This document shows positions 1-7,428 of a stretch of 32,914 bases of DNA, in pieces (within the stretch, counting starts at the first letter, position 1; every line of letters starts with the position of its first letter). This stretch comes from Polaromonas sp. Its GTDB lineage: Bacteria; Pseudomonadota; Gammaproteobacteria; Burkholderiales; Burkholderiaceae_C. Both the position numbers and the translations under genes were made by a program. The notes beneath the pieces are model-generated. The model saw nothing but the letters and a program-made list of their open reading frames with translations, had not been told where the DNA came from and did not search any database. The stretch lies in the NCBI RefSeq assembly GCF_018780625.1, contig NZ_JADMJK010000132.1, positions 1 to 32,914 on the forward strand, in the 5' to 3' direction.

Positions 1-386
1 TCCTGCGCGATCTGCACGGTTTGCAGCGGCGTTTGCAGCGTGTACACCCGGTAGCGGTTGCCGTGCGCCTCGACGTCTGAAAACCCCAGCACCGCGCGCG
101 GCGGCAGGGCCGAGCGGGTGGAACGAAATATCTGCGTGCCGTCCTGCCCCCAGATCTGCACATACAGGTCATAGGCGGAATCATCCTCATCCTGAGCCTG
201 CGGCAGGCCCAGCGGAATGCCGCTGCGCAGTGAACGCGCCATTTGCTGCAGATGGTCGTCAAACATCGCGTCGACCTGCCGCAGCGCGCCCCGGTAAGCC
301 GTGACGGCCTGCAGCACGGCCGCCAGCAAAATGGCCACCAGTACAAACCAGAGGAGCCTCTTGCGCAAAGAGTGGGTGCTGCTCAT
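1..386 (-). CDS. Sensor histidine kinase, N-terminal part (QseC-like), cut by window edge
   Basis: This is the membrane sensor of a two-component system. It begins MSSTHSLRKRLLWFVLVAIL, so a short basic N-terminus leads into one hydrophobic segment at about residues 10-28. A periplasmic sensor region follows (about residues 30-128, with an acidic QDEDDS stretch near residue 65) and runs off the window. The kinase core is not visible. The ATG overlaps the stop of the upstream response regulator by four bases (ATGA), so the two genes are translationally coupled. Arrangement and N-terminal style fit the QseC/PmrB/TctE class that pairs with OmpR-family regulators. The stimulus cannot be read from this fragment. 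Confidence 0.8.
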   Translation of the reverse strand, partial: MSSTHSLRKRLLWFVLVAILLAAVLQAVTAYRGALRQVDAMFDDHLQQMARSLRSGIPLGLPQAQDEDDSAYDLYVQIWGQDGTQIFRSTRSALPPRAVLGFSDVEAHGNRYRVYTLQTPLQTVQIAQ

Positions 387-1042
387 TCCCTGGGCACCAC
401 GTAGCCCAGGCCGCGCACGGTCTGGATCAATTCGCTGCCGAGTTTTTTGCGAACGCCGTGGATATAGACCTCGACCGCGTTGCTGCTGATGTCGTCCTTC
501 CAGCTGTAGAGCTTTTCTTCCAGCTGCGTGCGCGACAGCACCGCGCCAGGGCGGGCCAGCAGCGGCTCCAGCACGGCCCATTCGCGCGCCGACAGCGACA
601 CCTGCTGGCCCTGCACCGTGGCCTCGCGGGTGGCCGGGTTCAGGCGCACGCCCTTGTGTTCAAACACCGGCTCGCCCCGGCCGGCGCTGCGCCGCAGCAG
701 GGCGCGAATGCGCGCCAGCAACTCGTCAATGTCATAGGGCTTGACCACATAGTCATCGGCGCCGGCATCCAGCCCGGCAATGCGGTCGCCGACCGCGTCG
801 CGCGCCGTGGCGACCAGCACAGGAACGGCAGCGCGCCGGGCCCGCAGCGCGCGCAGCACGTCCAGGCCGTCGCGCTTGGGCAGGCCCAGGTCGAGTAGCA
901 CCAGGTCGTACGTCTCGGTTTTAAGGGCCGCATCGGCCATGACGCCGTCGCGCACCCAGTCCACGGCGTAGTGCTCGGCACGCAGCACTTGCAGCACGGC
1001 TTCGCCAATCATGGCGTCGTCTTCAACCAGCAGTAAGCGCAT
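383..1042 (-). CDS. OmpR-family response regulator (QseB/PmrA-like)
   Basis: This 219-residue DNA-binding response regulator is phosphorylated by the kinase encoded just downstream. The receiver domain (residues 1-115) shows the acidic pair D8/D9, phospho-acceptor D51 in LLDLGLP, T79 and K101 in VVKPYD. The C-terminal winged helix (about 125-219) ends in the typical VRKKLG...TVRGLGYV pattern. The frame stays open upstream to 1258, but I start at 1042 because MRLLLVEDD is the canonical family N-terminus and AAGGA lies seven bases before the ATG. The stop overlaps the kinase ATG by four bases. QseB/PmrA/TctD are the closest families by pattern; target genes are unknown. The adjacent DUF2279 gene is one possible target, but this is speculation. 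Confidence 0.92.
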   Translation of the reverse strand: MRLLLVEDDAMIGEAVLQVLRAEHYAVDWVRDGVMADAALKTETYDLVLLDLGLPKRDGLDVLRALRARRAAVPVLVATARDAVGDRIAGLDAGADDYVVKPYDIDELLARIRALLRRSAGRGEPVFEHKGVRLNPATREATVQGQQVSLSAREWAVLEPLLARPGAVLSRTQLEEKLYSWKDDISSNAVEVYIHGVRKKLGSELIQTVRGLGYVVPRE

Positions 1043-1339
1043 CGGTGAGTCCTTGAGAAGTGGCACAGTCTGGCGTGTGTAGCTTAGACGGGACTTAAAA
1101 CGCTTGCTTGTGGCGCTGGCGCACAGGTGTCCAGATGTCCAGATTTGTAGCTGAGACAGCGTTTTAGTCGATGCCCGAACCCTCATGGCATGCACATCGT
1201 GACAACAACTAAACCCCGCGCGCGGGTTCACCCGCATCGCAACGATCAGGACGGTCATGTGATTGATCGGAGCCTATAAAGAGCAGCGGCCAGTAAACGT
1301 GCGGTTCTACCGCGCTGCAGGCCCCAAACCCGCCAGCCC
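1043..1339. other. Intergenic stretch upstream of the response regulator gene
   Basis: About 300 bases lie between two minus-strand genes, with no credible coding sequence. A perfect 8-bp tandem direct repeat, TGTCCAGA twice, lies at 1128-1143. A near-perfect inverted pair lies at 1095-1104 and 1158-1167 (TTAAAACGCT against AGCGTTTTAG, 9 of 10 paired). Direct repeats in front of an OmpR-family regulator gene could be its own binding sites, but an 8-bp period is shorter than the roughly 10-11 bp usual for this family. I see no clear promoter or terminator. Confidence 0.35.
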
Positions 1340-2353
1340 TCAGCGGATGACGCGCTCAGACTGCACCGTCGTCGCGGGGATTTGCATGAACTCGAACAAG
1401 GTCTCTGTCACCTGCTGGGTCCGGGATGGGCTGGCGTTGCCCTGGTAGACCGTGTGGCGCAGCAACTCCGAGAGGTTGAGCGAGAGGCCCACATAGGCGT
1501 TGCGGGTCGGCGGCGCCAGCGCGCCGGGGCCGGCATCGAAGTTGCGCGCGCCGTAGCCGACGTTGATTTCAAGGTACTTGAGCAGCGGGTGCCGCTTGAG
1601 CGCCGGCACGCCGCTGGCCTTGAGCACCAGAAGGTAGCGCTGGCTGGAATAGTCGCCAAACGGATCGAACTGGCGCCCGCCTGACGGCGAGCTGTATTGA
1701 AGCCGCAGGTCGACCAGCGCGTCCAGTTCGGGGTTGCGCTCCAGCACATAGGCCAGCGCACCGCCGGCCAGATTGGCCAGGGCATCTTCTTTGGAAAAGC
1801 GCCATTTCCGCGAGAAGCCGTCGATCAGCTCGACCCCCATCAAGGTGCCGACCGAGGTCCAAAGGCCCAGCTTCAGGGCGGTGCTGGAGTCGTGTCCCGC
1901 CCACTCGAAGGCCTGCGTCAGCAGCCGGCTGCCAGAGTAGGCAAACATGGCATGGCCAAGCTTGTCGGCGCCGCCATAGCGCGTGTCCTGGCCAAACCAG
2001 CCTTCGCGGGCGGTCTTGAAGCCGCCGCCGAAACCGTCTTTCCACCACTTGGCGCGCCCGTAGGCCAGCGTTCCACCGATCGTGGCGGTCATCAGTGCTG
2101 CCGTGCGAAGGCGCGTGGTCCTTTCGCTGACCGCTGGTGCGCGTGCAAGTGGCGTGGCGGCAGGTGCCTCGTCCGCAGGCGTTCGCGGCGCATCGACAGC
2201 TTCTGTTGTTTCGGCGATATCGGCGTCGCCCGGCGCAGCAGCCCCCAGGTCATCCTGCTGCGCCATCGCAAGCTGCGTGGCGAAGATCAGGGGCAGTGCC
2301 AGCGCAGCAACAGGCTGCAGCCTTCGTGTTGTCCAGGGGGTGTCTGTGCGCAT
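1340..2353 (-). CDS. DUF2279 (YfiM-like) predicted periplasmic protein
   Basis: This 337-residue exported protein has no known enzymatic role. The N-terminus has twin arginines (residues 10-11), a hydrophobic stretch and AMA before QQ at about residue 32, fitting a Sec-type signal peptide. An Ala/Pro/Glu-rich low-complexity stretch spans about 35-75. The core has GGADKLGHAMFAYSGSRLL and later SKEDALANLAGGALAYVL, the conserved small-residue helices of the DUF2279/YfiM family. These hydrophobic helices may insert in a membrane. The C-terminal third (YLEINVGYGARNF, NAYVGLSLNLSELL) looks like beta strands of an envelope protein. I chose ATG at 2353; a TTG two codons upstream also keeps the frame open, and AGGAGG lies rather far from either start. 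Function is unknown. Confidence 0.72.
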   Translation of the reverse strand: MRTDTPWTTRRLQPVAALALPLIFATQLAMAQQDDLGAAAPGDADIAETTEAVDAPRTPADEAPAATPLARAPAVSERTTRLRTAALMTATIGGTLAYGRAKWWKDGFGGGFKTAREGWFGQDTRYGGADKLGHAMFAYSGSRLLTQAFEWAGHDSSTALKLGLWTSVGTLMGVELIDGFSRKWRFSKEDALANLAGGALAYVLERNPELDALVDLRLQYSSPSGGRQFDPFGDYSSQRYLLVLKASGVPALKRHPLLKYLEINVGYGARNFDAGPGALAPPTRNAYVGLSLNLSELLRHTVYQGNASPSRTQQVTETLFEFMQIPATTVQSERVIR

Positions 2354-2484
2354 GGACAAGAGCCTAGGCGCGCCTCCTGTGCCTGGAATTGATCTGGCGC
2401 AATTTGCGGTTTGAATGGCCCACGATCATGGCAACAAGCCAAAGCGTATGCCGATAAAGCCTTTGCAAAAGACCAAATCGTTAC

Positions 2485-2495
2485 ATCAATTTGAT
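2485..2495. promoter_or_regulatory. Short palindrome in front of brnT
   Basis: ATCAA-T-TTGAT is a perfect 5-bp inverted repeat ending two bases before the brnT ATG. BrnA antitoxins repress their own operon, so this could be a remnant operator. It is short and AT-rich, so chance is a real alternative. Confidence 0.25.
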
Positions 2496-2497
2496 TG

Positions 2498-2725
2498 ATG
2501 AAAATCGAGTTCGACGTTTTTAAAAACGAGAGGAACATTCATCAGCGAAGTCTGCAGTTTGAGCGTGTTGCCGACTTTGATTTCAACACCGCCATCGTGC
2601 AGCAGGATATACGGCTACATGTGCTGTGCTTCACGCCGATTGATGGCGGTATCCGCGTGATCAGTTTTCGCAAGGCCAACCCTCGGGAGATCAGAAGTTA
2701 TGAACAAGCGCCCCCCACTCATTGA
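2498..2725 (+). pseudogene. brnT: BrnT-type toxin with internal in-frame deletion
   Basis: BrnT toxins are small RelE-fold ribonucleases of about 90-95 residues; this product has 75. The start MKIEFDVFKNERN and the end GIRVISFRKANPREIRSYE match the family well. However, FDFNTAIVQQD runs directly into RLHVLCFTP. The segment normally between them, with the conserved R-x-Y-G-E type motif and a beta strand (about 20 residues), is absent around residues 40-42. The frame is kept, so this looks like a clean deletion rather than a sequencing slip. The remainder is probably not an active nuclease, though I cannot prove that. The ATG at 2498 gives the family N-terminus; no strong ribosome binding site is visible. 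The gene overlaps brnA by 26 bases, as is usual for this pair. Confidence 0.75.
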
Positions 2726-2977
2726 TAAAAACGGTGAAGTCCGTGAACTGACGGCCGAAGACATGCGGCTGTTCAAGCCCGCCCACGAAGTGTTGCCGCC
2801 TGCGCTGCAAAAGACGCTGGGCATGCGTGTGCGCGGGCCGCAAAAGGCGCTACCCAAGGTCTCCACCACTATTCGCCTGTCGCCCGAGGTGGTCGAAGCT
2901 TTCCGGGCGGGGACGGCTGGCAAACGCGCATTGATGCGGCGCTCAAGGACTGGCTGCGGACGCACTCGCCGGTGTGA
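2700..2977 (+). pseudogene. brnA: BrnA-type antitoxin, frameshifted
   Basis: BrnA is the DNA-binding antitoxin and repressor of BrnT. The N-terminus MNKRPPLIDKNGEVRELTAED and the core KVSTTIRLSPEVVEAFRAG are typical of the family. The frame then shifts: after the G run at 2909-2912 the reading frame becomes TAGKRALMRRSRTG and continues to 3020. One base over, the expected C-terminus is intact (DGWQTRIDAALKDWLRTH) and stops at TGA 2975-2977. Loss of one G from a run of five explains this exactly. The lost part is the end of the ribbon-helix-helix-like domain, so DNA binding is probably abolished. A homopolymer sequencing error is possible, but the neighbouring toxin gene is independently damaged. 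Confidence 0.82.
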
Positions 2978-3061
2978 AGCTTGTGCCCTTGTCAATGCGG
3001 TGGCTGGGTTGCTTTCTTGATTGTGAAATTGGCGACGGACCACAATTTTTCAAAAATTGCC

Positions 3062-3090
3062 TGGACAGTCAGGCGATTTCGCCTCAAAAT
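3062..3090 (+). promoter_or_regulatory. Likely sigma-70 promoter of vapBC
   Basis: A -35 element TGGACA (3062-3067) and a -10 element CAAAAT (3085-3090) are separated by 17 bases. They match the consensus at 5 and 4 of 6 positions. The position just upstream of vapB and the overlap with two inverted repeats support the call. Confidence 0.55.
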
Positions 3091-3109
3091 ACACACATTA
3101 AAGTGTGTA
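3071..3109. promoter_or_regulatory. Two inverted repeats, probable VapBC operator
   Basis: The first repeat, AGGCGA-TT-TCGCCT (3071-3084), is perfect and lies between the -35 and -10 elements. The second, TACACAC-N6-GTGTGTA (3090-3109), is perfect over 7-bp arms, 9 of 10 if extended, and covers the expected transcription start. VapBC complexes typically autorepress by binding such palindromes through the AbrB-type domain of VapB. The two repeats have unrelated sequences, so only one may be the VapB site. Confidence 0.55.
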
Positions 3110-3124
3110 CAAAGGAGGACTTTC

Positions 3125-3379
3125 ATGTCAGCAACGATCAGCCGTGTCTTTATGAATGGCAACAGCCAGGCGGTTCGGATTCCCCAGGAATTCAGGCTGG
3201 ACACCAGCCGGGTGGAAATTTTCCGCAACGCCGATGGCGACCTGGTGCTGCACCCCGTGCCCGCCGACCGGGGTGCTGCCTTGCTTGATGCCCTGAAGGG
3301 CTTCGACGATGAATTTGTCGCCCTGCTGGAAGCCGGGCGGCGCGAGCAGCTTCCCATGCAGGAACGGGAGTCGCTGTGA
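3125..3379 (+). CDS. vapB: VapB-type antitoxin (AbrB/SpoVT fold)
   Basis: This 84-residue antitoxin should neutralise the VapC toxin encoded next to it and repress the operon. The N-terminal half has the swapped-hairpin AbrB-like pattern SRVFMNGNSQAVRIPQEFRL, followed by VEIFRNADGDLVLHP. The C-terminal half (about residues 45-84) is a charged tail that would wrap the toxin (ALKGFDDEFVALLEAGRREQLP). A strong AGGAGG sits eight bases before the ATG at 3125. Its TGA overlaps the vapC GTG start (GTGA), coupling the two proteins. Length, order and spacing are normal for the family, and I see no damage, unlike the neighbouring BrnTA pair. Confidence 0.9.
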   Translation: MSATISRVFMNGNSQAVRIPQEFRLDTSRVEIFRNADGDLVLHPVPADRGAALLDALKGFDDEFVALLEAGRREQLPMQERESL

Positions 3380-3795
3380 AGTACATGCTTGACACCAATA
3401 TCCTGATTTACCTCATCAAGAATAAGCCGCCCATCGTTGCCGAGCGCGTGAATGCGATCGGCAACGGCGCCGAGTTATGCATGTCGTTTTTCACATTTGC
3501 CGAGTTGCTGATGGGCGCCGAGCGCAGCACCAGAAAAGCCGATGTGCTGCGCCGCCTGGACGCGCTGACCCGCGTGGTGCCGGTGCGCTACGGCGTGAAC
3601 CGTGCCATTTGCGAGCACTATGCCGTGCAGTTCACGCGGCTGAGGGCAGCGGGCACGCCGATTGGCGCGAATGATTTATGGATTGCCAGCCACGCCCTGG
3701 CCGATGACTGCACGCTGGTGACGAACAACACGCGTGAATTCGAGCGCGTGGCGGGCTTGCGGCTGGAAAACTGGGCGCAGGGTTCGGGGCTGTAG
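3376..3795 (+). CDS. vapC: VapC-type PIN-domain ribonuclease toxin
   Basis: This 139-residue PIN-domain toxin belongs to a family of Mg-dependent nucleases that cleave tRNA or rRNA at specific sites. The acidic residues expected for metal binding are visible: D6 in MLDTNILIYL, E43 in FAELLMG and D100 in GANDLWIASHAL. The conserved LVTNNTREFERV lies near the C-terminus. The GTG start overlaps the vapB stop by four bases, so synthesis depends on vapB translation. The ATG three codons later would remove the start of the first strand. Length is normal and the frame intact, so the toxin is probably functional. The target RNA cannot be deduced. The gene ends 15 bp from argH on the opposite strand, with no clear terminator between. 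Confidence 0.93.
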   Translation: MKYMLDTNILIYLIKNKPPIVAERVNAIGNGAELCMSFFTFAELLMGAERSTRKADVLRRLDALTRVVPVRYGVNRAICEHYAVQFTRLRAAGTPIGANDLWIASHALADDCTLVTNNTREFERVAGLRLENWAQGSGL

Positions 3796-3810
3796 CCCTT
3801 GAGGGCCTAG

Positions 3811-5220
3811 CTACCCCAGCCGCACCCGGTGCCGCGCAATCTGCGCCCGCACCTGCGCGGGCGCCGTGCCGCCCAGGATGTTGCGGGCGTTCAGCGAGCC
3901 GCGCAGGCTCAGCACGTCGTACACATCTTTTTCAATGCTGGGGCTGAACTGCTGCAGCACTTCGAGCGGCAGCTCCGACAGGTCGACGTTGTGTGAAATC
4001 GCGGCCTTGACGGCGTGCGCCACGGTTTCGTGGGCGTCGCGAAAGGGCAGGCCTTTCTTGGTCATGTAGTCGGCCAGGTCGGTGGCGGTGGCGTAGCCCT
4101 TGAGGGCGGCGCGTTCCATGGCTTCGGGCTTGACGGTGATGCCGCCCACCATTTCGGCAAAAATGCGCAGCGTGTCTTTGAGCGTGTCCACGGTGTCAAA
4201 CAGCGGCTCCTTGTCTTCCTGGTTGTCCTTGTTGTAGGCCAGCGGCTGGCCTTTCATCAGGGTGATCAGGCCCATCAGGTGGCCGACGACGCGGCCAGTC
4301 TTGCCGCGTGCCAGTTCTGGCACGTCGGGGTTTTTCTTTTGCGGCATGATCGACGAGCCGGTGCAAAAGCGGTCGGCGATGTCGATGAAGCCAAAGCTCT
4401 GGCTCATCCACAGCACCAGTTCCTCGCTCAGGCGGCTGATGTGCACCATGGCCAGCGACGCGGCAGCGGTGAACTCAATCGCAAAGTCGCGGTCGCTCAC
4501 CGCGTCCAGGCTGTTCTGGCAGACCTGCGGCTGGCCTTGCGCGTCGACCATGCCCAGCGTGCGGGCCACGCGCTCGCGGTCCAGCGGGTAGCTGGTGCCG
4601 GCCAGCGCGGCGGCGCCCAGCGGCAGGCGGTTGACGCGCTTGCGCACGTCCTGCATGCGCTCGGCGTCGCGGGCAAACATTTCCACGTAGGCCAGCATGT
4701 GGTGGCCAAAGCTCACGGGCTGGGCTACCTGCAGGTGGGTAAAGCCCGGCAGAATCACGTCGACGTTTTTCTCGGCAATGTCGACCAGCGCGGTCTGGAA
4801 TTCGGCGAGCAGGGCGCTGATCAGGTCAATCTCGCCGCGCAGCCAGAGCCGCACATCGGTGGCGACCTGGTCGTTTCTGGAGCGGCCGGTGTGCAGGCGC
4901 TTGCCGGCGTCGCCCACGATTTGTGTCAGGCGCGCCTCGATGTTCAGGTGCACGTCTTCCAGGTCCAGCTTCCATTCAAATGCGCCGGATTCGATATCGG
5001 CGGTGATTTGCGCCATGCCGCGCTGGATGGAGGCATAGTCGGCGGGGGCAATGATTTGTTGCGCGGCCAGCATTTCTGCGTGGGCCAGGGAGCCGGCGAT
5101 GTCGGCCTGCCACAGGCGTTTGTCAAAAAACACGCTGGCCGTGTAGCGCTTGACCAGGTCGCTCATGGGCTCTGAAAACAGGGCAGACCAGGCTTGGGAT
5201 TTCTTGTCGAATTGATTCAC
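3811..5220 (-). CDS. argH: Argininosuccinate lyase
   Basis: This 469-residue cytoplasmic homotetramer carries out the last step of arginine biosynthesis, splitting argininosuccinate into arginine and fumarate. It belongs to the fumarase/aspartase superfamily. Visible signatures are [13 protein letters not shown] (about residues 113-125) and the flexible catalytic loop [15 protein letters not shown] starting near residue 288, whose second serine (about S290) is the expected catalytic residue. Length is typical (about 460-470). The ATG at 5220 gives the usual start [12 protein letters not shown], and AAAGAAAG lies just upstream. The gene is divergent from the LytS-type kinase gene. The pair argH plus AlgZ/AlgR-like regulator is also adjacent in Pseudomonas. 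Confidence 0.98.
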   Translation of the reverse strand: MNQFDKKSQAWSALFSEPMSDLVKRYTASVFFDKRLWQADIAGSLAHAEMLAAQQIIAPADYASIQRGMAQITADIESGAFEWKLDLEDVHLNIEARLTQIVGDAGKRLHTGRSRNDQVATDVRLWLRGEIDLISALLAEFQTALVDIAEKNVDVILPGFTHLQVAQPVSFGHHMLAYVEMFARDAERMQDVRKRVNRLPLGAAALAGTSYPLDRERVARTLGMVDAQGQPQVCQNSLDAVSDRDFAIEFTAAASLAMVHISRLSEELVLWMSQSFGFIDIADRFCTGSSIMPQKKNPDVPELARGKTGRVVGHLMGLITLMKGQPLAYNKDNQEDKEPLFDTVDTLKDTLRIFAEMVGGITVKPEAMERAALKGYATATDLADYMTKKGLPFRDAHETVAHAVKAAISHNVDLSELPLEVLQQFSPSIEKDVYDVLSLRGSLNARNILGGTAPAQVRAQIARHRVRLG

Positions 5221-5352
5221 TGTGGGCTTTCTTTGGGGGCGCAGGCGGCTCGGGTCGCGCGCGGGGTGGACAAGTTTGCGGCGGGGATGCGGCTTGCCGG
5301 TGTTTCAACCGATGGTGCAAAGGCCATGAGCGGTGCAATACTCGAACACTTT

Positions 5353-5382
5353 ATTTTATCTGCGCGCCGTGCGGCCCTTCAA
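5353..5382 (-). promoter_or_regulatory. Possible sigma-70 promoter of argH
   Basis: Read on the minus strand, TTGAAG (5377-5382) and TAAAAT (5353-5358) are separated by 18 bases and match consensus at 4 and 5 of 6. The site lies in an AT-rich patch of an otherwise GC-rich region and would leave a leader of about 125 bases before argH. Confidence 0.42.
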
Positions 5383-5421
5383 CCCACGGACCCGCCTGCC
5401 CTGAAGGCTGAAACGAGTCCA

Positions 5422-6501
5422 ATGCCCTGCGCCCCACCGATGAAACCGATGACTTCCCTGCGTTTTGAAGATTCCACGCTGCATGGCAGCCTGCTCCCGG
5501 AGGGCGGGGAGACGGCGCCGCACCTTGTGGCGCGCGCGCGCATGTTTGACGCCTGCCATGTCGGGGTGGTGCTGCGGGTGGTGCTGTTTGTGGAGGCGGT
5601 CGTGGGCGTGGCGGCCCTGTTTGCGACTGGTCAGGTCGCCGAGTGGCTGCTGCGATTTTCTTTGCTGACAGGGGGTGTGTTGCCCGCCACGTTGGGCTGG
5701 CTGATCGTGGTTTGCCTCCTCAAGGCGCCGCTCAACCGGCTGGCGCCCGCGCTTCAGTGGCTTGCGGGCATGGCGCTGGGTGCTGTCGTCGGGCTATATG
5801 GTTGCGGCCTGCTGGCCCTGATGGGGCTGCTGAATTCGTTGTCCTGGGGGGGCAGCGCCGCATCGGGTGCGCTGCTGTCGTCAGTGGTGATGGCGGGGCT
5901 GGTCTGGCGCGCCAAGGCCAGCACCCCGGCGGCCACGGCAGCCCGCCTGGCCGAACTGCAGTCGCGCATCCGTCCGCATTTCCTGTTCAACACGCTCAAC
6001 AGCGCCATTGCGCTGGTGCGCGCCGAGCCGGCCAAGGCCGAGGCGGTGCTGGAGGATTTGAGCGAGCTGTTTCGCCATGCGCTGGCCGACCCGGCCGAGT
6101 CCGTCACCTTGGGCCAGGAAGTCGCGCTGGCGCAGCGTTACCTGGCGATCGAGAAAATCCGCTTTGGCGACCGCTTGCAGGTGCAGTGGAGCCTGGACCC
6201 GCTGGCCGACCCTGCACGGCTGCCGCCGCTGCTGCTGCAGCCGCTGGTTGAAAACGCGGTGATGCACGGCGTGGAGCCCAGCGCCAGTGGCGCGCAGATC
6301 AAAATTTCCACGCACAGGCGCGGCAGCACGGTGGTGATCAAGGTCAGCAATTCATCACCCGCTGGCGTGGGCACGCGCGGCCACGGGCTGGCGCTGGCCA
6401 ATGTGCGTGAGCGCCTGATGCTCATGCATGATGTGCAGTCACAGTTCAAAACCGTGTTTAAAAATGGCGTGTTTCATGTCAGGTTGGAGGTTCCCGTATG
6501 A
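5422..6501 (+). CDS. LytS/AlgZ-type sensor histidine kinase
   Basis: This 359-residue membrane kinase belongs to the His_kinase family (LytS/YehU/AlgZ type), partner of the LytTR regulator that follows. About four hydrophobic segments lie between residues 48 and 165 (roughly 48-68, 78-100, 112-136, 148-163). The H-box RIRPHFLFNTLNSAIAL has its histidine at 186. An HATPase region follows with LLLQPLVENAVMHG (N278) and HGLALANVRERL (about 321-332). The frame is open from 5194, but the region before 5422 is divergent promoter DNA. ATGs at 5422, 5440 and 5449 are all possible and I take the first. The TGA overlaps the regulator ATG by four bases. Position beside argH resembles algZ (fimS) of Pseudomonas. 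The stimulus is unknown. Confidence 0.88.
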   Translation: MPCAPPMKPMTSLRFEDSTLHGSLLPEGGETAPHLVARARMFDACHVGVVLRVVLFVEAVVGVAALFATGQVAEWLLRFSLLTGGVLPATLGWLIVVCLLKAPLNRLAPALQWLAGMALGAVVGLYGCGLLALMGLLNSLSWGGSAASGALLSSVVMAGLVWRAKASTPAATAARLAELQSRIRPHFLFNTLNSAIALVRAEPAKAEAVLEDLSELFRHALADPAESVTLGQEVALAQRYLAIEKIRFGDRLQVQWSLDPLADPARLPPLLLQPLVENAVMHGVEPSASGAQIKISTHRRGSTVVIKVSNSSPAGVGTRGHGLALANVRERLMLMHDVQSQFKTVFKNGVFHVRLEVPV

Positions 6502-7244
6502 GTTTGAGCTTGAACGTGCTGGTGGTGGACGACGAGGCGCTGGCCCGGTCGCGGCTGCGCACCCTGCTGGGCGACTGCACGGCGCCCACGGCGCTGGTGG
6601 CGGGCGAAGCGGCCGATGCAGTGCAGGCCATGGCGGCGCTGAAGCGCGGCCCTTTTGACGTGGTGTTGCTGGACATCCGTATGCCCGGGCCGGACGGCAT
6701 GGCGCTGGCCCAGCGGATTGCCGCCTTGCCCCGCCCGCCAGCCGTGGTGTTTGTGACGGCCCATGCCGAACATGCCGTGCAGGCCTTCGAGCTTGAAGCG
6801 CTGGACTACCTGACCAAGCCGGTGCGGCTGGAACGCTTGCAGCAGGCGCTACAAAAAGTAGAGCGAATGGTGCAGTCGGAACGGGGGCTAATGCCCGATT
6901 TAACGGGTGAAATGCTGGTCATCCAGGACCGGGGCCGGACCGAGCGGGTGCCGCTGGCAGAGGTGCTGTACTTCAAGGCCGAGCTGAAATACATCACCGT
7001 GCGCACGGCCAGGCGCAGCTACATTCTGGATGGCTCGCTGAACGAGCTGGAAACGCGGCATGCGGCCCGGTTCATGCGCATTCACCGCAACGCGCTGATT
7101 GCGCGGCAGGCCGTGCGGGCGCTTGAAAAGCACTTCGACCCCGAGGAAGGCGAAGGCTGGGCGGTACGGCTCAGCGGTATTGACGAGCTGCTGTCGGTGT
7201 CGCGCCGCCAAGTCAGCGCGGTGCGGGAAGCCATGGTCGGCTGA
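6498..7244 (+). CDS. LytR/AlgR-family response regulator
   Basis: This 248-residue transcription regulator has an N-terminal receiver domain and a C-terminal LytTR DNA-binding domain. The receiver domain shows D11/D12, phospho-acceptor D59 in VVLLDIRMPGPDG, T87 in FVTAHAEHAVQAFE and K107 in YLTKP. The LytTR domain (about 140-245) shows ERVPLAEVLYFKAELKYITV, SYILDGSLNELE and RFMRIHRNALIA. The region between them (about residues 117-136, DNA 6848-6902) resembles the dispersed repeat found elsewhere in this window, so part of the linker may be repeat-derived. The ATG overlaps the kinase stop. AlgR-like proteins control surface properties such as alginate and pili in Pseudomonas; a similar envelope role here is only inferred from synteny. 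Confidence 0.92.
   Translation: MSLSLNVLVVDDEALARSRLRTLLGDCTAPTALVAGEAADAVQAMAALKRGPFDVVLLDIRMPGPDGMALAQRIAALPRPPAVVFVTAHAEHAVQAFELEALDYLTKPVRLERLQQALQKVERMVQSERGLMPDLTGEMLVIQDRGRTERVPLAEVLYFKAELKYITVRTARRSYILDGSLNELETRHAARFMRIHRNALIARQAVRALEKHFDPEEGEGWAVRLSGIDELLSVSRRQVSAVREAMVG
6848..6902 (+). repeat. Dispersed repeat, copy 1 (inside the LytR-type gene)
   Basis: This segment starts gctacaaaaagtagagcg and ends gggggctaatgcccgattta. It aligns end to end with the copy at 28091-28147 (gctaca.aaa.agtag, then ac.gggg.cta..g.c.gattt), with small gaps. It lies in frame in the linker between receiver and LytTR domains. Identity is moderate, so this copy is either old or partly constrained by coding. 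Confidence 0.5.
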
Positions 7245-7316
7245 AGCAAAGACTCATTACGAGCTGCCTGAATCTGGCCCAATACCGTACACGGACCATG
7301 AACCGCCCCCCGATTC

Positions 7317-7392
7317 GTCATCGCGAACGAAGTGCGGCGATCCATCGTCGAAAAGGCGCAGTCATGGATTGCCGCACTTCGTTCGCAATGAC
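7317..7392. repeat. 76-bp near-perfect palindrome (MITE/REP-like element)
   Basis: Two 29-base arms (7317-7345 and 7364-7392) are inverted copies matching at 27 of 29 positions, with an 18-base loop. The arms contain gcgaacgaagtgcggc and the reverse gccgcacttcgttcgc, ending in gtcat and atgac. I recognise this as a type of short mobile palindrome common in bacterial intergenic DNA, from memory only. No target duplication is clear at its edges. It separates the LytR-type gene from the transporter gene and, if transcribed, would form a very stable hairpin. Confidence 0.85.
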
Positions 7393-7428
7393 AGAGATAG
7401 ATTTCGCCAGCTGATGGAAAGGAAAAAG

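Noticed and set aside
2909-2913. Programmed frameshift in brnA
   Set aside because: A four-G run is not a known slippery heptamer and no stimulatory structure is evident; the family has no such mechanism, and the partner toxin is also damaged.
3783-3822. Hairpin between vapC and argH as a terminator
   Set aside because: The GGGG...CCCC stem has bulges and no T run on either side.
3792-4110. Fifteen-base repeat gtagcccttgagggc at about 3793 and 4093
   Set aside because: One copy is inside argH coding for a conserved stretch and the other spans the vapC stop; with only two copies, chance is likely.
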